From Cycas panzhihuaensis (Eukaryota > Cycadophyta), in contig CM041465.1 of the NCBI GenBank assembly GCA_023213395.1, forward strand, positions 17,732,001-17,796,000: 64,000 bases of DNA, written 5' to 3'. The notes beneath the pieces are model-generated. The model did no database searches, was not told the origin of the DNA, and saw only the letters and a list, made by a program, of their open reading frames with translations. How positions within the stretch are numbered: position 1 is the stretch's first letter; every line of letters starts with the position of its first letter. Positions 35,747 to 46,301 of the stretch are shown here, in pieces. The translations under genes and the position numbers were made by a program.

Positions 35747-36042
35747 TGAAAAGAGTGGATCTATCCTTCATCTCCATGCACTAAACACAAAGGCAAACAT
35801 GGGAGCAAGAGAGACTTGAGAGAGAAAGTAGCTCTCACAAAATGGGGAGGTAAAGAATGAATCTCCTCCATTGAGCTTTACTTTTATATTGAGAGAGGGA
35901 GCATTTGGGTTAGGTGAAATGAAATTACACATAATGCACATGAAAGTGCATTTCACTTAAGTGATCTAATTTAAAGTTTACTTAAGACCCTTTTTCGAAA
36001 TAATCAACTAATGTAATGACCTTATGTCATTAACCCTTTTCA
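35747..36042 (-). repeat. C4 5' LTR (right side)
   Basis: 296 bp, nearly identical to 28529-28826. On the plus strand it ends CCCTTTTCA and is followed by the target duplication GAAGT. Confidence 0.95.
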
Positions 36043-36869
36043 GAAGTAACTCAAAAGGATGGCAAAATCTTTCTCTCTCAAGAAAAATATATAAACGATC
36101 TTATGACAAAGTTTCAGTTGGAAGGTGCTCGACCAATGGATACACCTATGGAGCCTAATATTAAGCTCTCAGTTGATGGTGATAATAGGGAGGAAGATGC
36201 AACACTCTACAGGTAACTTGTAGGTAGTCTCATCTATACTACTAACACAAGGCTAGATATTGCACAGTCTGTCAGCATTCTTACAAGATTCATGACAAAT
36301 CCTAAGCAGAATCATTGGCAAGCTGCAATACAAGTGTTGAGGTACCTAAAGACAACTAGCAAATATGGTCTGTTGTATGAGCCCAATGCAGAATTTAAAC
36401 TTTATGCATACACAGACTCAAACTTTGCCAGAGATAAAGACACAGGAAGATCTATGTCTGGGTACATAACATTTCTTGGAACATCACCAAATCATGGAGA
36501 TCCAGATGGCAGAAGATAGTTGCACTAATCTGAAGTTGAGTACATCACGCTTCTGAGACAAGCAAGGAGGTGATATGGCTTAGAAAATTGTTGAATACAT
36601 TAAATACCACCCAAACAAGTTCTATTAGCTTACATGTAGATAATCAATCTACAATCCAGATGGCTAAATATCATGTATTTCATGATCGTACCAAACATAT
36701 AAGTACAAAAGTCCATAGGATTAGAGAACTAGTTCATGATGGCATAATTCAATTAGAGTACTGCCCCATAGTAGATCAAGTGGCCAATATCTTCACCAAA
36801 CCACTGAAGAGGGTGAAGTTTGAACAGTTTCGAAAGCAAATCAGCCTTAGGGCCTCCATCTCTGACTGA
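36043..36869 (+). pseudogene. C3 RNase H, 3' part of pol
   Basis: It continues C3 pol behind C4 (the first five bases are the duplicated target). Blocks: LSQEKYIND, LVGSLIYTTNTR, the 75-codon frame 36292-36519 (MTNPKQNHWQAA, YTDSNFARDKDTGRSMSGY with RNase H Asp), then 36570-36869 (HVDNQSTIQMAKY, DRTKHI, EYCPIVDQVANIFTKPL), ending ASISD and TGA at 36867. Two frame breaks near 36490 and 36550. Confidence 0.87.
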
Positions 36870-37302
36870 TTGAAGGAGATGACAATAGGACCATCATACT
36901 CTGTCTCATTCGTAAAAACCCCTTGTGGGTGCGGAAGGACAAGAGTAAGTCTCTGCTCTATCCCATTCGTGAAAACCCCATGTGAGCACGAAAGGATAAG
37001 GGTTGTATCATTTTAGAAAATTGAAACCTGTGAAAACCTGAAAGGGCATGGGGGATGACCAAATGCTATATGGAGACTCAGTAGATTTCAGCTACAAAAT
37101 TTATTGTACTGATTGGCCATCTGGCTACATTTAAAGAGTCGCTGAGCCAAAGTTAGTAGATTAGAAAATTTGTGGGTTTTCTTCCCCATGAGGGTTTCCC
37201 ACAAAAGTATCATACTAGTTTGCTTTGTAAGAGGCTCAAATGAAGACCTCATAGGATAGAATAAAATACAATGAAATGACCTTCTACCATTAAGGGGGAG
37301 AT
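36870..37302 (+). other. C3 3' untranslated region and polypurine tract
   Basis: It contains two AAAACCCC(T/A)TGTG-type repeats shared within the family and ends with TAAGGGGGAGAT (37291-37302), the purine primer for plus-strand DNA. Confidence 0.82.
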
Positions 37303-37584
37303 TGAAAAGGGTTAATGACATAGGTCATTACATTAGTTGATTATTTCGAAAAAGGGTCTTAAGTGAACTTTAAATTAGATCACTTAAGTGAAATGCACTT
37401 TCATGTGCATTATGTGTAATTTCATTTCACCTAACTCAAATGCTCCCTACCTCAATATAAAAGTAAAGCTCATTCTTACCTCCCCATTTTGTAAGAGCTA
37501 CTTTCTTTCTCTCAAGTCTCTCTTGCTCCTATGTTTGCCTTCGTGTTTAGTGCATGGAGATGAAGGATAGATCCACTCTTTTCA
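37303..37584 (+). repeat. C3 right LTR
   Basis: 282 bp. Relative to the left LTR it lacks 14 bp (AATGGAGGAGATTC) just behind the TATA box. It is followed by ATATG. Confidence 0.93.
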
Positions 37585-37589
37585 ATATG

Positions 37590-38725
37590 TTGTATGGCCA
37601 AAAATACAAAATGATGTAAAAAAATATGTAAAAGGATGTGTAATATGTAAAACTTCTAAGCCTTCTTCTAGAAAATTAGGATTGTATACACCACTTCCTA
37701 TTCCCACTAGACCTTGGAAAAGTATCTCCATTGATTTCTTAGGGGGACTTCCCATGACTAAGAAGGGACATGATTATCTCTTTGTTGTTGTAGATAGGTT
37801 TAGTAAAATGATATGTCTAATACATTGTAAGAAGACAATCATAGGAACAGGAGCAGCTGAGTTATTCTTTGAGCATGTATGGAAGAATTTTGGCTTGCCT
37901 TCTTCTATCATTTCAGATTGAGACACTTGATTCCTTTCATCATTTTGGAAGACACTATGGGAGATGATGGATACCAAATTGAAGAGGAGTACAAGTTTTT
38001 ATCCTCAAATAGAGGGATAAACTGAAGTAGTGAATAGAACTTTGGTATATTTATTAAGGGGATACAATTTTAAGCATCCAAAGACTTGGGATGAATCATT
38101 GGCTTTTCTACAAATTGCATTTAATAGGGCAATGCATGCATCACACTCTAAAGCACCTTTTGAAGTTTGTTTGGGATACTTACCTCAAAGTCCATTTGAC
38201 TTAGAGTTTTCCATGCAAGATAAGGAAGGATCTGTCAAAGAGAAGGAGGAGCATGACAAGGCTTTAAGATACTTAGAGAAGATCCAGAGAGTCCATAAAG
38301 AAGTACATGATCAACTTCTAAGGACTCAACAAAAGTACAAGGAAAGACATGACAAGCATAGGCAAGAGTGTACTTTTTAAGAAGGAGATTTAGTATGGTT
38401 ATACTTGAGCAAGGAGAGGTTAAAAGGAGAAGGTAATAAACTCAAACCTATAAGGTATGGACCATTCAAGATTTTGAGAAAAGTAGGTGGCAATGCTTTC
38501 CAACTTGATCTTCCACCTTATATGCAAATATATTCAGTAGTAAATGCCGAATACTTAAAACTCTTTGAGTCCTCCATGCTAGATGAGGAATATGACCAGT
38601 TCACTTTACCTTTAGTTGATGACTTATATTTGGAAAGTGAGGATCCTCTCAAGGAAGATTATATCTTGGATAGAAATCCACCAAAACAAGACATAAGACA
38701 CATGAATCTTTCAGGATTGGAGTAG
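37590..38725 (+). pseudogene. G2 integrase core and C-terminus
   Basis: The CxxC half of the zinc domain (C near 37640) leads into the core: SIDFLGGLP with the first Asp (about 37728), IISD with the second Asp directly before a TGA stop (37919-37921), and EVVNRTL with the Glu (about 38020). The C-terminal region (GPFKILRKVGGNAFQLDLP) is open in 38405-38725. Stops at 37919 and 38378 and one more break the frame. No chromodomain follows. Integrase would join cDNA ends to host DNA. Confidence 0.85.
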
Positions 38726-38842
38726 CACGATAATTGCCTAGTAAGGCCAAGTGGTTTAGTAGGCAACAAGGAGAACAACACTTCCCCCATCTCTAATTAT
38801 AATCTAAATAGGAGTTGGCTATTTTCCAAGTAAGGGGAGCCA
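38726..38842 (+). other. G2 3' untranslated region and polypurine tract
   Basis: A short spacer ending AAGTAAGGGGAGCCA (38828-38842), the polypurine tract directly before the right LTR. Confidence 0.85.
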
Positions 38843-39746
38843 TGATCCAGGAGGATCTACCATATCTTTTCAGGAGGCAGAAAAAGCTAGAATGATCTAC
38901 CATATATCTACAAGATGCTAAAAATTCTAGGCATTAGTATAACTGAAAGAGATATGGTGAAATGGTATCAAACTTATATGAAATTTTATATAAACAAAGA
39001 AGACACATCCCATTACATGTGTACAAAATGTGGGGTTTAGAAAATATCATTTGATTAGAGTTCAAGCCTTCTTTTGCATAAAATTAATCCCATAGCTAAC
39101 AGAAAAATAGCAAATATATATAATCATTAAATGGATAAAAATATAGTCAAATGATATCCAAGTGTGCTAAAATTTTGAGGAAGAAAATGGAACATGCATT
39201 CCTATATGTGTACCAAATTTGAGTTAAACTATAGTTCATTAAGCCTAGTTACAAGCTGCAACTTTTAAGAATTGCATGAAGGCCACTTGGACAACATGCA
39301 TTCTGGTGGTTAGTGGTTATACTTGTATGATTGCCACTTGTTAAACATTCAATTTGGGTTTATTTCTATAAATTAAGCCCTATTATGCATTGGAGAGTTG
39401 GTTCTTGAAGTTGAAAGGCACTTGACTTGGGAAGCATCCTTGGAGAAGCATTTTGGAGGGTTGGAGTTCCCCTTATGGTATAATTGTATCATCTATTCCT
39501 TGTAATTTGACAATTCTTTTGCTATTTGTTTTCTCCACCATTAAATGGAGATTTTTATAGTTTAATAAAAGTATTAATCTTCATACTTTTTGACTAATAA
39601 CAAGTATAAATGATTTGGTGTAGAATTTCCTTTTGTGGGCTCATTCTTATTTTGATGTTATTGGGATTTCTACACTAACTCCCAGGATCTCAAGGAGAAA
39701 GGTTGATAATTGATTTCTTCACTAATTAAGCTCTATTTTAGGATCG
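38843..39746 (+). repeat. G2 right LTR
   Basis: 904 bp starting TGATCCAGGAGG, followed by the target duplication GGGGA at 39747-39751. Confidence 0.88.
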
Positions 39747-39751
39747 GGGGA

Positions 39752-40935
39752 GAATAATACTTTAATAATGAAGTCAAAACCATATATTTTAGTCCAAGAA
39801 AAACTCTACAAGAAAAATTCTGATAGTATGGTACTCAGGTAACTCAAAGTAGCAAAAACATAGGCTACTTTAGAATAGTTCCATGTTAGGATATGTGCAG
39901 GTCATTTCTCTACTAATATTATTATACATAAAATTCTAAGGGCCAATTTTCACTAGCTTAGTATATTTCAATATGCCCATTTAAAGGTTAGGAATCATGA
40001 GATATATTAGAAATTTATAGATATATAGAAATTAAGTGTTATGTCTTTAAAAATAGTATATATAGATTAGCCATTCGAAAAATAAGGATTGGACTTCATA
40101 GGTCCTACAAATCCATGTCTAATAAAGGGCATACATTCATCCTAATATCCATAGACTACTTTACAATATGGGTTGAAGTAGTGGCTACCAAAAGGACTAC
40201 TACCAAAGTGGTTACAAACTTTACATAAGAAGTAATTATTCCTAGATTTGGTATGCCATTCTTTTTTGTTTCTAATAATAGTGTTGTATTCACCTCAAAT
40301 AAAATGACTAAGTTCTATTAATAATATAATATATGTTTAAGTACCTCTTCAAATTATTCTCCATAAGGAAATGATATTATAGAGTTGATAAATAAAAACC
40401 TCATTAGAATATTGAAGATGATGATAAATCAAAGTTATAGAAATTAGCACTTGAAGTTACATTTATCCCTCTCAATAAATTAGACTACTATAAAGGAAGC
40501 CTTGGGATATCTATTATTTCTTTAAGTATATGGGAAGGAAGTGATAATACCTTCTTACATTATTTTTAATGCATTAGTAATAATAGATCCTAAGGAGAAT
40601 GATCAGAACATTATTAATTATAAGATATACCAACTCCTAAAGTTAGATGAGGAATAAAGTGAAGCCTAGAATATTTTCTTCTTTCATTAGGATAAGGTCA
40701 AAAGTTTTTTAATAGTAAACATTCATAGCATAGAAACTTTAATAGTGGTGATACCAAGTACCAACATGGGAAAAAATAAGGGAAAAATTTAGTACTCATA
40801 GGAAATTTGACTCACTTCACTCTGGACCATTTGTTATAACAAGTGTACTAAGAAATAATACATACTAGTTGAAGGATCCCCAAGATTAAGAAATGTCTAT
40901 CCTAATAAATGGGAGATATCTAAAATTTTACTATT
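39752..40935 (+). pseudogene. G1 integrase remnant
   Basis: It continues G1 behind G2. Recognisable are GLDFIGPTNP (about 40092), a KGHTFILISIDYFTIWVEVV block with the first Asp (about 40127-40185), RFGMPFFF (about 40240), a degraded catalytic-Glu region, and the C-terminal GPFVIT and NGRYLK blocks (about 40825 and 40910). Roughly ten stops. The DFIGP signature and the C-terminal NGRYLK end are typical of Tat/Athila-type elements. Confidence 0.78.
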
Positions 40936-41910
40936 ATGGAGGTTGAGGTCCCAAAGACCCTAATATTACCCAACATTGTACATATTATACATACCTATAT
41001 CATTTTAAGTTTAGTTTATTGTTGCATTTATGTTGTTATAGAGAAACAGAATAAGAACCTACTTTTACTTCATCGTAGGGATTTCTTAGAAGTAAGGAGG
41101 CTTATATTACCCTTTAAAGGTGTAATAATTTAAAAGTAATTGATATAAGCTCAGAAGGGCCAATAAATAAAATAGTATATGTTATTCAATTTGTTATGAA
41201 TATGACATTAACATTCAAGTCACCATGACATAATTAAATTTGTTCTTAGATGTTAGCATTCATAGTAGTTTAATAACATGGACCAGAACAAGAATAATAA
41301 GGCTCACTTAGGTTAGAAGTATAGGATAATATGAGGCATAATTAGTTTAAAAAAATATTTTCTCACAATACACTTCCTCATGATGGAGAATCAAAAGTAC
41401 TTCACAATCAAAGGAAAAGAGTTACACACAAGAGACCATCATGTGAAAAAGCTTAATATAGGAAAGAAGAAAAGAACTATCCTATATTTCCATGATATTA
41501 GTTCCCAAGGATAACTCATTTTGTATTTGAAGGCTTTTTTTTTAAATGATTCATGGAAAAATTATTTGTAAGAAGACCAAATAGAAGAAATAAGATGGTG
41601 GACTCTACCCTTCTTATTAACTTGCATCTCAACTATTTTTTTTCCCATGAAATAACCAAAGGAAGAAGTTAACTTGGTGAATAATTATCACATAAAATGT
41701 TATCATATGGGAGAGAGTTTTATTCCAACTATTACAAGACTCACATCGAACACCTTTTATGCTTCAAGATGATTTTTAGGAGAAAGTAGGAAAGTAATCT
41801 ACGAGAAGCCTAAAATAAGATAATTGGCCCTACTTTATAACTTTTAAGTGATTTACAAGGAAGCAATCTACATGAAGTTTAAATAATTAAGTGATAGAGC
41901 CCACCTCATT
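40936..41910 (+). other. G1 region between integrase and right LTR
   Basis: About 1 kb. A 65-codon open frame starts at 40936 right behind integrase and has one hydrophobic stretch (about residues 13-34, IVHIIHTYIILSLVYCCIYV), which could be a membrane segment; some Athila/Tat elements carry an env-like frame here, but nothing specific supports that. The true 5' edge of the right LTR may lie within this stretch, since the left LTR is cut by the window. Confidence 0.4.
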
Positions 41911-41985
41911 ATCACTCATGCCCCACTAATTTTATTCCCATAGATAACTTGTATTTTATATATTAGAATAACTTTTAAGTGATTT

Positions 41986-42320
41986 TGATTGAACCTTCAC
42001 TACATGTTAGAGGGTTAATACATTAGAAGGATAATAGTTAAGTAGATTAAGGTTATCAGTATTGAATAATAACAAAAATATATGATTAATTAGTTTATCA
42101 ATAGAATAATATAATAATAGGATGATCCTCTTATAAATATGACACCCCCACTTTATGTAAGCTCATGTTGATTAATATAATTCTATTGGTGATCACTTTG
42201 GTGTTATTTGGTTTTTATTTTATGTACTTCACTATCTATCACTCCATTCATCTCCACTATTTTTTACTTCTCTTATTATTCTTCACATGATATTGTAGTA
42301 ATAGATATTGACTTGTTATA
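41986..42320 (+). repeat. E7 left LTR and PBS
   Basis: 335 bp, followed two bases later by TGGTATCAAAGC (42323-42334), a Met-tRNA-type site with one change. An open frame at 42208-42423 crosses the LTR end and has no known domain. Confidence 0.82.
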
Positions 42321-42833
42321 TATGGTATCAAAGCAAGGTTATTTGCTAAATTTTTTTTTCTACTTTAATGTAAGGTTTAAAGGTATATCTGAGACTATAA
42401 ATGCTAGAATATTCAAAAAGTAATGGGAAATTTGAGATGAAGAGGTTCATTCTATAAATTTTTAGTAGTTACACTATAGATTTTTGGGTGAATGTGTAAA
42501 ATTTATAATGGATTTAAATTTGGCCTACTTTGTGTCACTAACTTTAGAACCAAATCTACTACCTCAACTTCAAATGGCCATAACTTTAGCTATAGGTTTT
42601 GAAATTTGATTCCATCTAAATAATTAGCACTGTAATTCAAAGGCCATTCTTTTGAGTCATATTGTATACTTTTTATATTTATTTTATTTTAGATATTAAA
42701 TTCTAAAGATAAGGTTTTATAATTATAATATATTTTATATTGTACATTTACTTTATTATACAAGTTATTTAGACTTTAGCTTGTATGATATTGCTTATAA
42801 GGCCATAATTATCCCCTTTATAATGTGTGTGCG

Positions 42834-42881
<48 letters not shown>

Positions 42882-44007
42882 ATAAGAAGAAGAAGAATAA
42901 GAGGATTCTATTAAGGGGGTGGCATACCCTTAAGAAAAAATAAAAGGTGTTTTAGCATTCTAAATAATATCCCAGAGTTTGAGCTCATTGGATTTATTGA
43001 TCTTGAATAATGAATCACTACATTCACAACATTATATAAGGATTTATTTTATAATTAAGATGAAGAATGTTGGATCTTGACTACCACCAACTTTTTGTTA
43101 GATGATCACATTTACAAATAGGTAATAACCTAGTATTATATGTACCACTTATAAGAATGGTAGGCCTTCATTCCACTCCTTTTCTGACATGTTATTGAAG
43201 AGACATCTCATTATAACATATAAGAGAGAGTGAGAAGAAGTTGTGGAGGACCAAAATAAGCAAAATGAAGTCTATTTGCCAACATCTCTACTATGTGATA
43301 GTGTGAACTATTGGTATTTCATCACTATACTACTTCATTTTAGTCTTAATGGTCCTAACACTTTTGCATCCATGCTCATATACTTTGTAAACATCAACTT
43401 GATGGAGTATCATAAGCTTTGTCTAGGTATTCAACAATTGGAAGCTCTCCTTTAATCATGAGCATGAGAGTAGTGCCAAAATACTTATAGTTAAAATTGG
43501 GATCTATTTATTTTTGTTCTTTGCTAGTATACTAAAGCACTTATTCCTAATTGGAGTACCCTTTTAGAAATAGAGACTAAACAAGAAGAAGAAGAAGAAG
43601 AAAAGGAAGATAACAATGTAGGGAAAACAATATCTTTTCAAGCCCTTATGTTTGAGGTCAATTTTTCCTTAAATTGGTAGATTAAAATCTTTTAACTTAA
43701 AAGTGTAAGCATCAAGTTGGCACCATTAACATTAGGCTTGTAAGAGCATTTTGATCTTAATTTTTAAGGATCCCTATATTACTTTAGTATAGGCCCTGAT
43801 TTCTCTAATTATGATATTCATCTAAAAGGGACACACTTCTTTAGTCCCTATTTCCACCCAATGGGAGATGTCCTAGCAACATCTTCTATATTTTAATATA
43901 AGGATTATACATCTACCTGTGATATTCTAGTAATAGTAGGTGGTGGTTATTTTATATACATTTATATATAAATTCTTTAAGGGTAAAGCATATAAGGTAG
44001 GAGGGCA
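42321..44007 (+). other. E7 internal region
   Basis: 42360-42660 matches 60345-60760 of E8. A compound microsatellite lies at 42824-42879. The 70-codon frame 43243-43455 shows no recognised domain and may be a decayed gag piece. I see no polymerase motif. Confidence 0.55.
42824..42879. repeat. Compound microsatellite (TG)n(CG)n(AG)n
   Basis: A short TG run passes into an uninterrupted CG run of about ten repeats and then about fifteen AG repeats, followed by AAG-rich DNA to 42903. The alternating CG part could adopt Z-DNA; the AG part is a pure purine strand. Confidence 0.95.
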
Positions 44008-44335
44008 TGCATTAAGCCTTCACCACATATTAGAGGGTTAGTATATTAAAAGGCTAAGAGTTAAGTAGGTTAACATTAGGAGTATTTAATAATAAGGAAA
44101 ATATATGATTAGTTATCTTAGTAGTAGAATAATGTAATAATAGGATAATTCTCTTTTAAATATAACACCCCCATCTCATATAAGCTTATATTGATTAATG
44201 TAATTCCATTGGGAATCACTTTGTTATCCTTTAGTTCTCATTTGGTATACTTCATATCCATCTTCCACTCTACCATTTTTAGCTTCTCTTACTCTTCTTT
44301 ATATAGTATTCACTAATAGGTATTGGCCTATTATA
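44008..44335 (+). repeat. E7 right LTR
   Basis: 328 bp starting TGCATTAAGCC and ending TTATA, followed by GACTT. Confidence 0.82.
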
Positions 44336-45252
44336 GACTTTTTGGAAAGTAATTTATGAAGAATCAATATCTAGTAATAAGCTCATTAAATGTTGTCTCT
44401 TTAAATCACTCGAGTTTGAAGACATATTTCAGGAATGAGCATCTTGTAAGAAGAACCAATGCACAAGAAGGAAATGGATGATATAATAAAGAATTTTTAT
44501 AAGTAACTTCCCACATAAAGATGCCTTTTCATTAAATTTAACTAGTAAAGTGAGAATAAAAAAAATACCTTCTATGTACAAAGAACATTTATATGATTCA
44601 TTCACATAGGGAGTTATACATAATGAAGGAAATTAGGACATAGTTAATATTCATAGAATCACTTCCTAAGGTTGCTACCTACCTCTTAGATTCTAAAGGA
44701 GAAAAGGTAAGAATTATTTGGAAAGCCCTAAAGTGAGATGGTCCTCACATATAAATTATCATGTTGACTAGTATATTTGAAGAATAGGGATACCGTATGT
44801 GCTAGTCATGACGTAAATATCACAAAGATTAAAGCCTTGATTAGTAGCATTATTTCATAAGGGATTAATAATTATTTCATGATGGTACTATAGTATATGC
44901 AAAGCCTATGATAGTGAATTATAGTTTTATAGAAATAGGATACTACACTTACCATAAAATATGTTGTCTAAACATGAAGTAAGAATAACTCATAGGTATA
45001 ATAGTTGTTGATCAATGGAGTAGCTACAAAGAACAAGTTGGCACTAGGGAGATTTCTTAAACTATTGAATGATAGAATTAAATATTATCATTATATGATA
45101 TCAATAGCTAATTGTTCCACTTATCATTTTAATAGATCTTATAGGATGACTTTACCAAACTCGAGGATCCTTATAAGCACTAAACTAGTTGCATATAAGT
45201 GGTGAGACTAACCCTCATATAATAGTTATAAAAACATCATCACTTCATCCTC

Positions 45253-45259
45253 TATAAAA
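45253..45259 (+). promoter_or_regulatory. TATA box of G1 right LTR
   Basis: TATAAAA at the position equivalent to 1040-1046, with the same TCCTC motif upstream. Confidence 0.5.
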
Positions 45260-46301
45260 GGGGCTATAGAGGTAAGCTTGAAAAGAAAAGAAAGTTGGCT
45301 AGAGAGGAAAGGAAAGGATCCTATTATTTTATTTTGTTTCATTATTATAAAGACTTCTAAAAGCAAGTTTATTCTTTCTAACTTTGTTAATGAGAATTAT
45401 AAACAAGGGGGGTAATTTTATTCTTTGGAGAAGTGTCCATTTGTAGGTAGAAAGGTGAAGAATATAACTCAATTTACTTTTAAGGGTAAGTGTGTATTAG
45501 TAAAGGTTTTAGTTGTAATTATAATAATTAATTCTTGATGATAAAGAAGACATATTGAAGAGTTTTATGATACTTAAAGTGTTCTTTAGTTTATGCCCAA
45601 CTAATTAAACTAGCATTATCTTGGTTTTATTATATTATTTTCTTTTATGGTTTAGATTTTTCCTTAAGGGAAATAATTTTTAAAACTAGCACTAACAATT
45701 TTTCTATTATATTATTTCTCTTCTATGCTTGAGTTTTTGCCTTAAGGGAAGCAATGTTGAAATGATGAGTATCCAACATGTTTTTTGAATCATAAAAACC
45801 TTCTTCTCCTAAATTTTAAACATTTACCTTTTAATTATATGCAATAATAATTCTCTATCATTAGTGGTAATGAGATACATGTTAAGGCTCTTTTATTATA
45901 TGTTGTTCTTACTTTATATGGGTTATCCTCTACATAACAATGGGATTTGTGATCAATTTTATTTCCCTCATTAATGGTTATATGAGTGTTGTTATAATAA
46001 TAATGAGAAGTAGTGTTTCTATCAATTCTAGTATATTGTTAATAGATCTATGCCTTAGGGTCTTTAGCTTAGGCAAAACCTGATATAAATTTTTGAAGAT
46101 ATTACAAACAAAATCCTTTGTTCAATTTACTCCATCTAATAATTCTTAAGAGGAGTCATAAATCTAATGAAAGATATTGTCTATTGAGCACTCTTATATG
46201 TGTCATTGTATTATGTTGCCCCAAACATAGTAGACCTTAAAGTATTATCCATAAGTATACTAGACTATCACAGTTGACATTTATAGGTAAAAGTTGTTAC
46301 A

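Larger units (their letters stand above)
28529..36042 (-). mobile_element. C4: young Ty1/copia element, antisense inside C3
   Basis: It is a full-length 7.5-kb element of the C3 family on the minus strand. Target duplication GAAGT is perfect (28524-28528 and 36043-36047). LTRs (28529-28826 and 35747-36042) differ by one substitution and one 4-bp AAAG indel. PBS (minus) TGTGGTATCAGAGC at 35733-35746; polypurine tract (minus) directly behind 28826. CpG content is visibly higher than in all other elements. Despite the near-identical LTRs the gag-pol frame is broken by many small indels. Confidence 0.95.
22460..37584 (+). mobile_element. C3: Ty1/copia element inserted in G2 integrase
   Basis: LTRs of 297 and 282 bp start TGAAAAGG and end CTTTTCA. 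The target duplication ATATG is perfect (22455-22459 and 37585-37589). PBS at 22757, PPT at 37291-37302. Degraded gag-PR-INT-RT-RH. The same-family element C4 is inserted in its RT region in opposite orientation. LTRs differ by about 10 substitutions, one 14-bp deletion and a 1-bp indel. Length without C4 is about 7.6 kb. Confidence 0.94.
18176..39746 (+). mobile_element. G2: Ty3/gypsy element inserted in G1
   Basis: LTRs of equal length (904 bp) lie at 18176-19079 and 38843-39746, with target duplication GGGGA (18171-18175 and 39747-39751), a perfect Met-type PBS at 19085 and a polypurine tract at 38828-38842. Coding order gag-PR-RT-RH-INT. Copia C3 splits its integrase at 22459/37590. Without C3 it is about 6.4 kb. 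The first 250 bp of the LTRs differ at about 12 percent by eye. No chromodomain is visible after integrase, though the overall style resembles plant chromoviruses. Confidence 0.92.
41986..44335 (+). mobile_element. E7: short non-autonomous LTR element in the G1 LTR
   Basis: LTRs at 41986-42320 and 44008-44335 start TG and end TTATA. Target duplication GATTT/GACTT with one change (41981-41985, 44336-44340). PBS TGGTATCAAAGC at 42323; purine-rich GGTAGGAGGGCA before the right LTR. The G1 LTR reads through when E7 is removed. LTRs differ by nearly 20 percent. It is related to E8 (59943 on). Only 1.7 kb of internal DNA remains, without pol. Confidence 0.85.
1..46301 (+). mobile_element. G1: old Ty3/gypsy (Tat/Ogre-like) element, outer host of nested insertions
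   Basis: Diverged long direct repeats lie at 1-2112 and 41911-46301. Between them are, in order, fragments of gag, aspartic protease, an RNase H, RT-RNase H and integrase, all plus strand and all degraded. Removing C1 (5438-16330), G2 (18176-39746) and E7 (41986-44335) leaves about 11.5 kb, a usual size for a Tat-type element. Ty3/gypsy identity follows from integrase lying after RT; the GLDFIGP-type integrase start and the extra RNase H point to the Tat/Athila side. The left LTR starts before the window, so the outer target-site duplication cannot be checked. All frames carry many stops; the element is dead. Confidence 0.85.
41911..46301 (+). repeat. G1 right LTR, interrupted by E7
   Basis: Matches window bases 1-2112: 41911-41985 to 1-75 and 44336-46301 to the rest, with E7 between. 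The homologous start may extend upstream of 41911. It ends GTTGTTACA at 46301. Confidence 0.8.

Noticed and set aside
1-46301. Possible endogenous pararetrovirus (caulimovirid) origin of the gypsy-like polymerases
   Set aside because: Integrase fragments, LTR pairs, target duplications and PPTs are present, and no movement-protein motif is seen; these are LTR retrotransposons.
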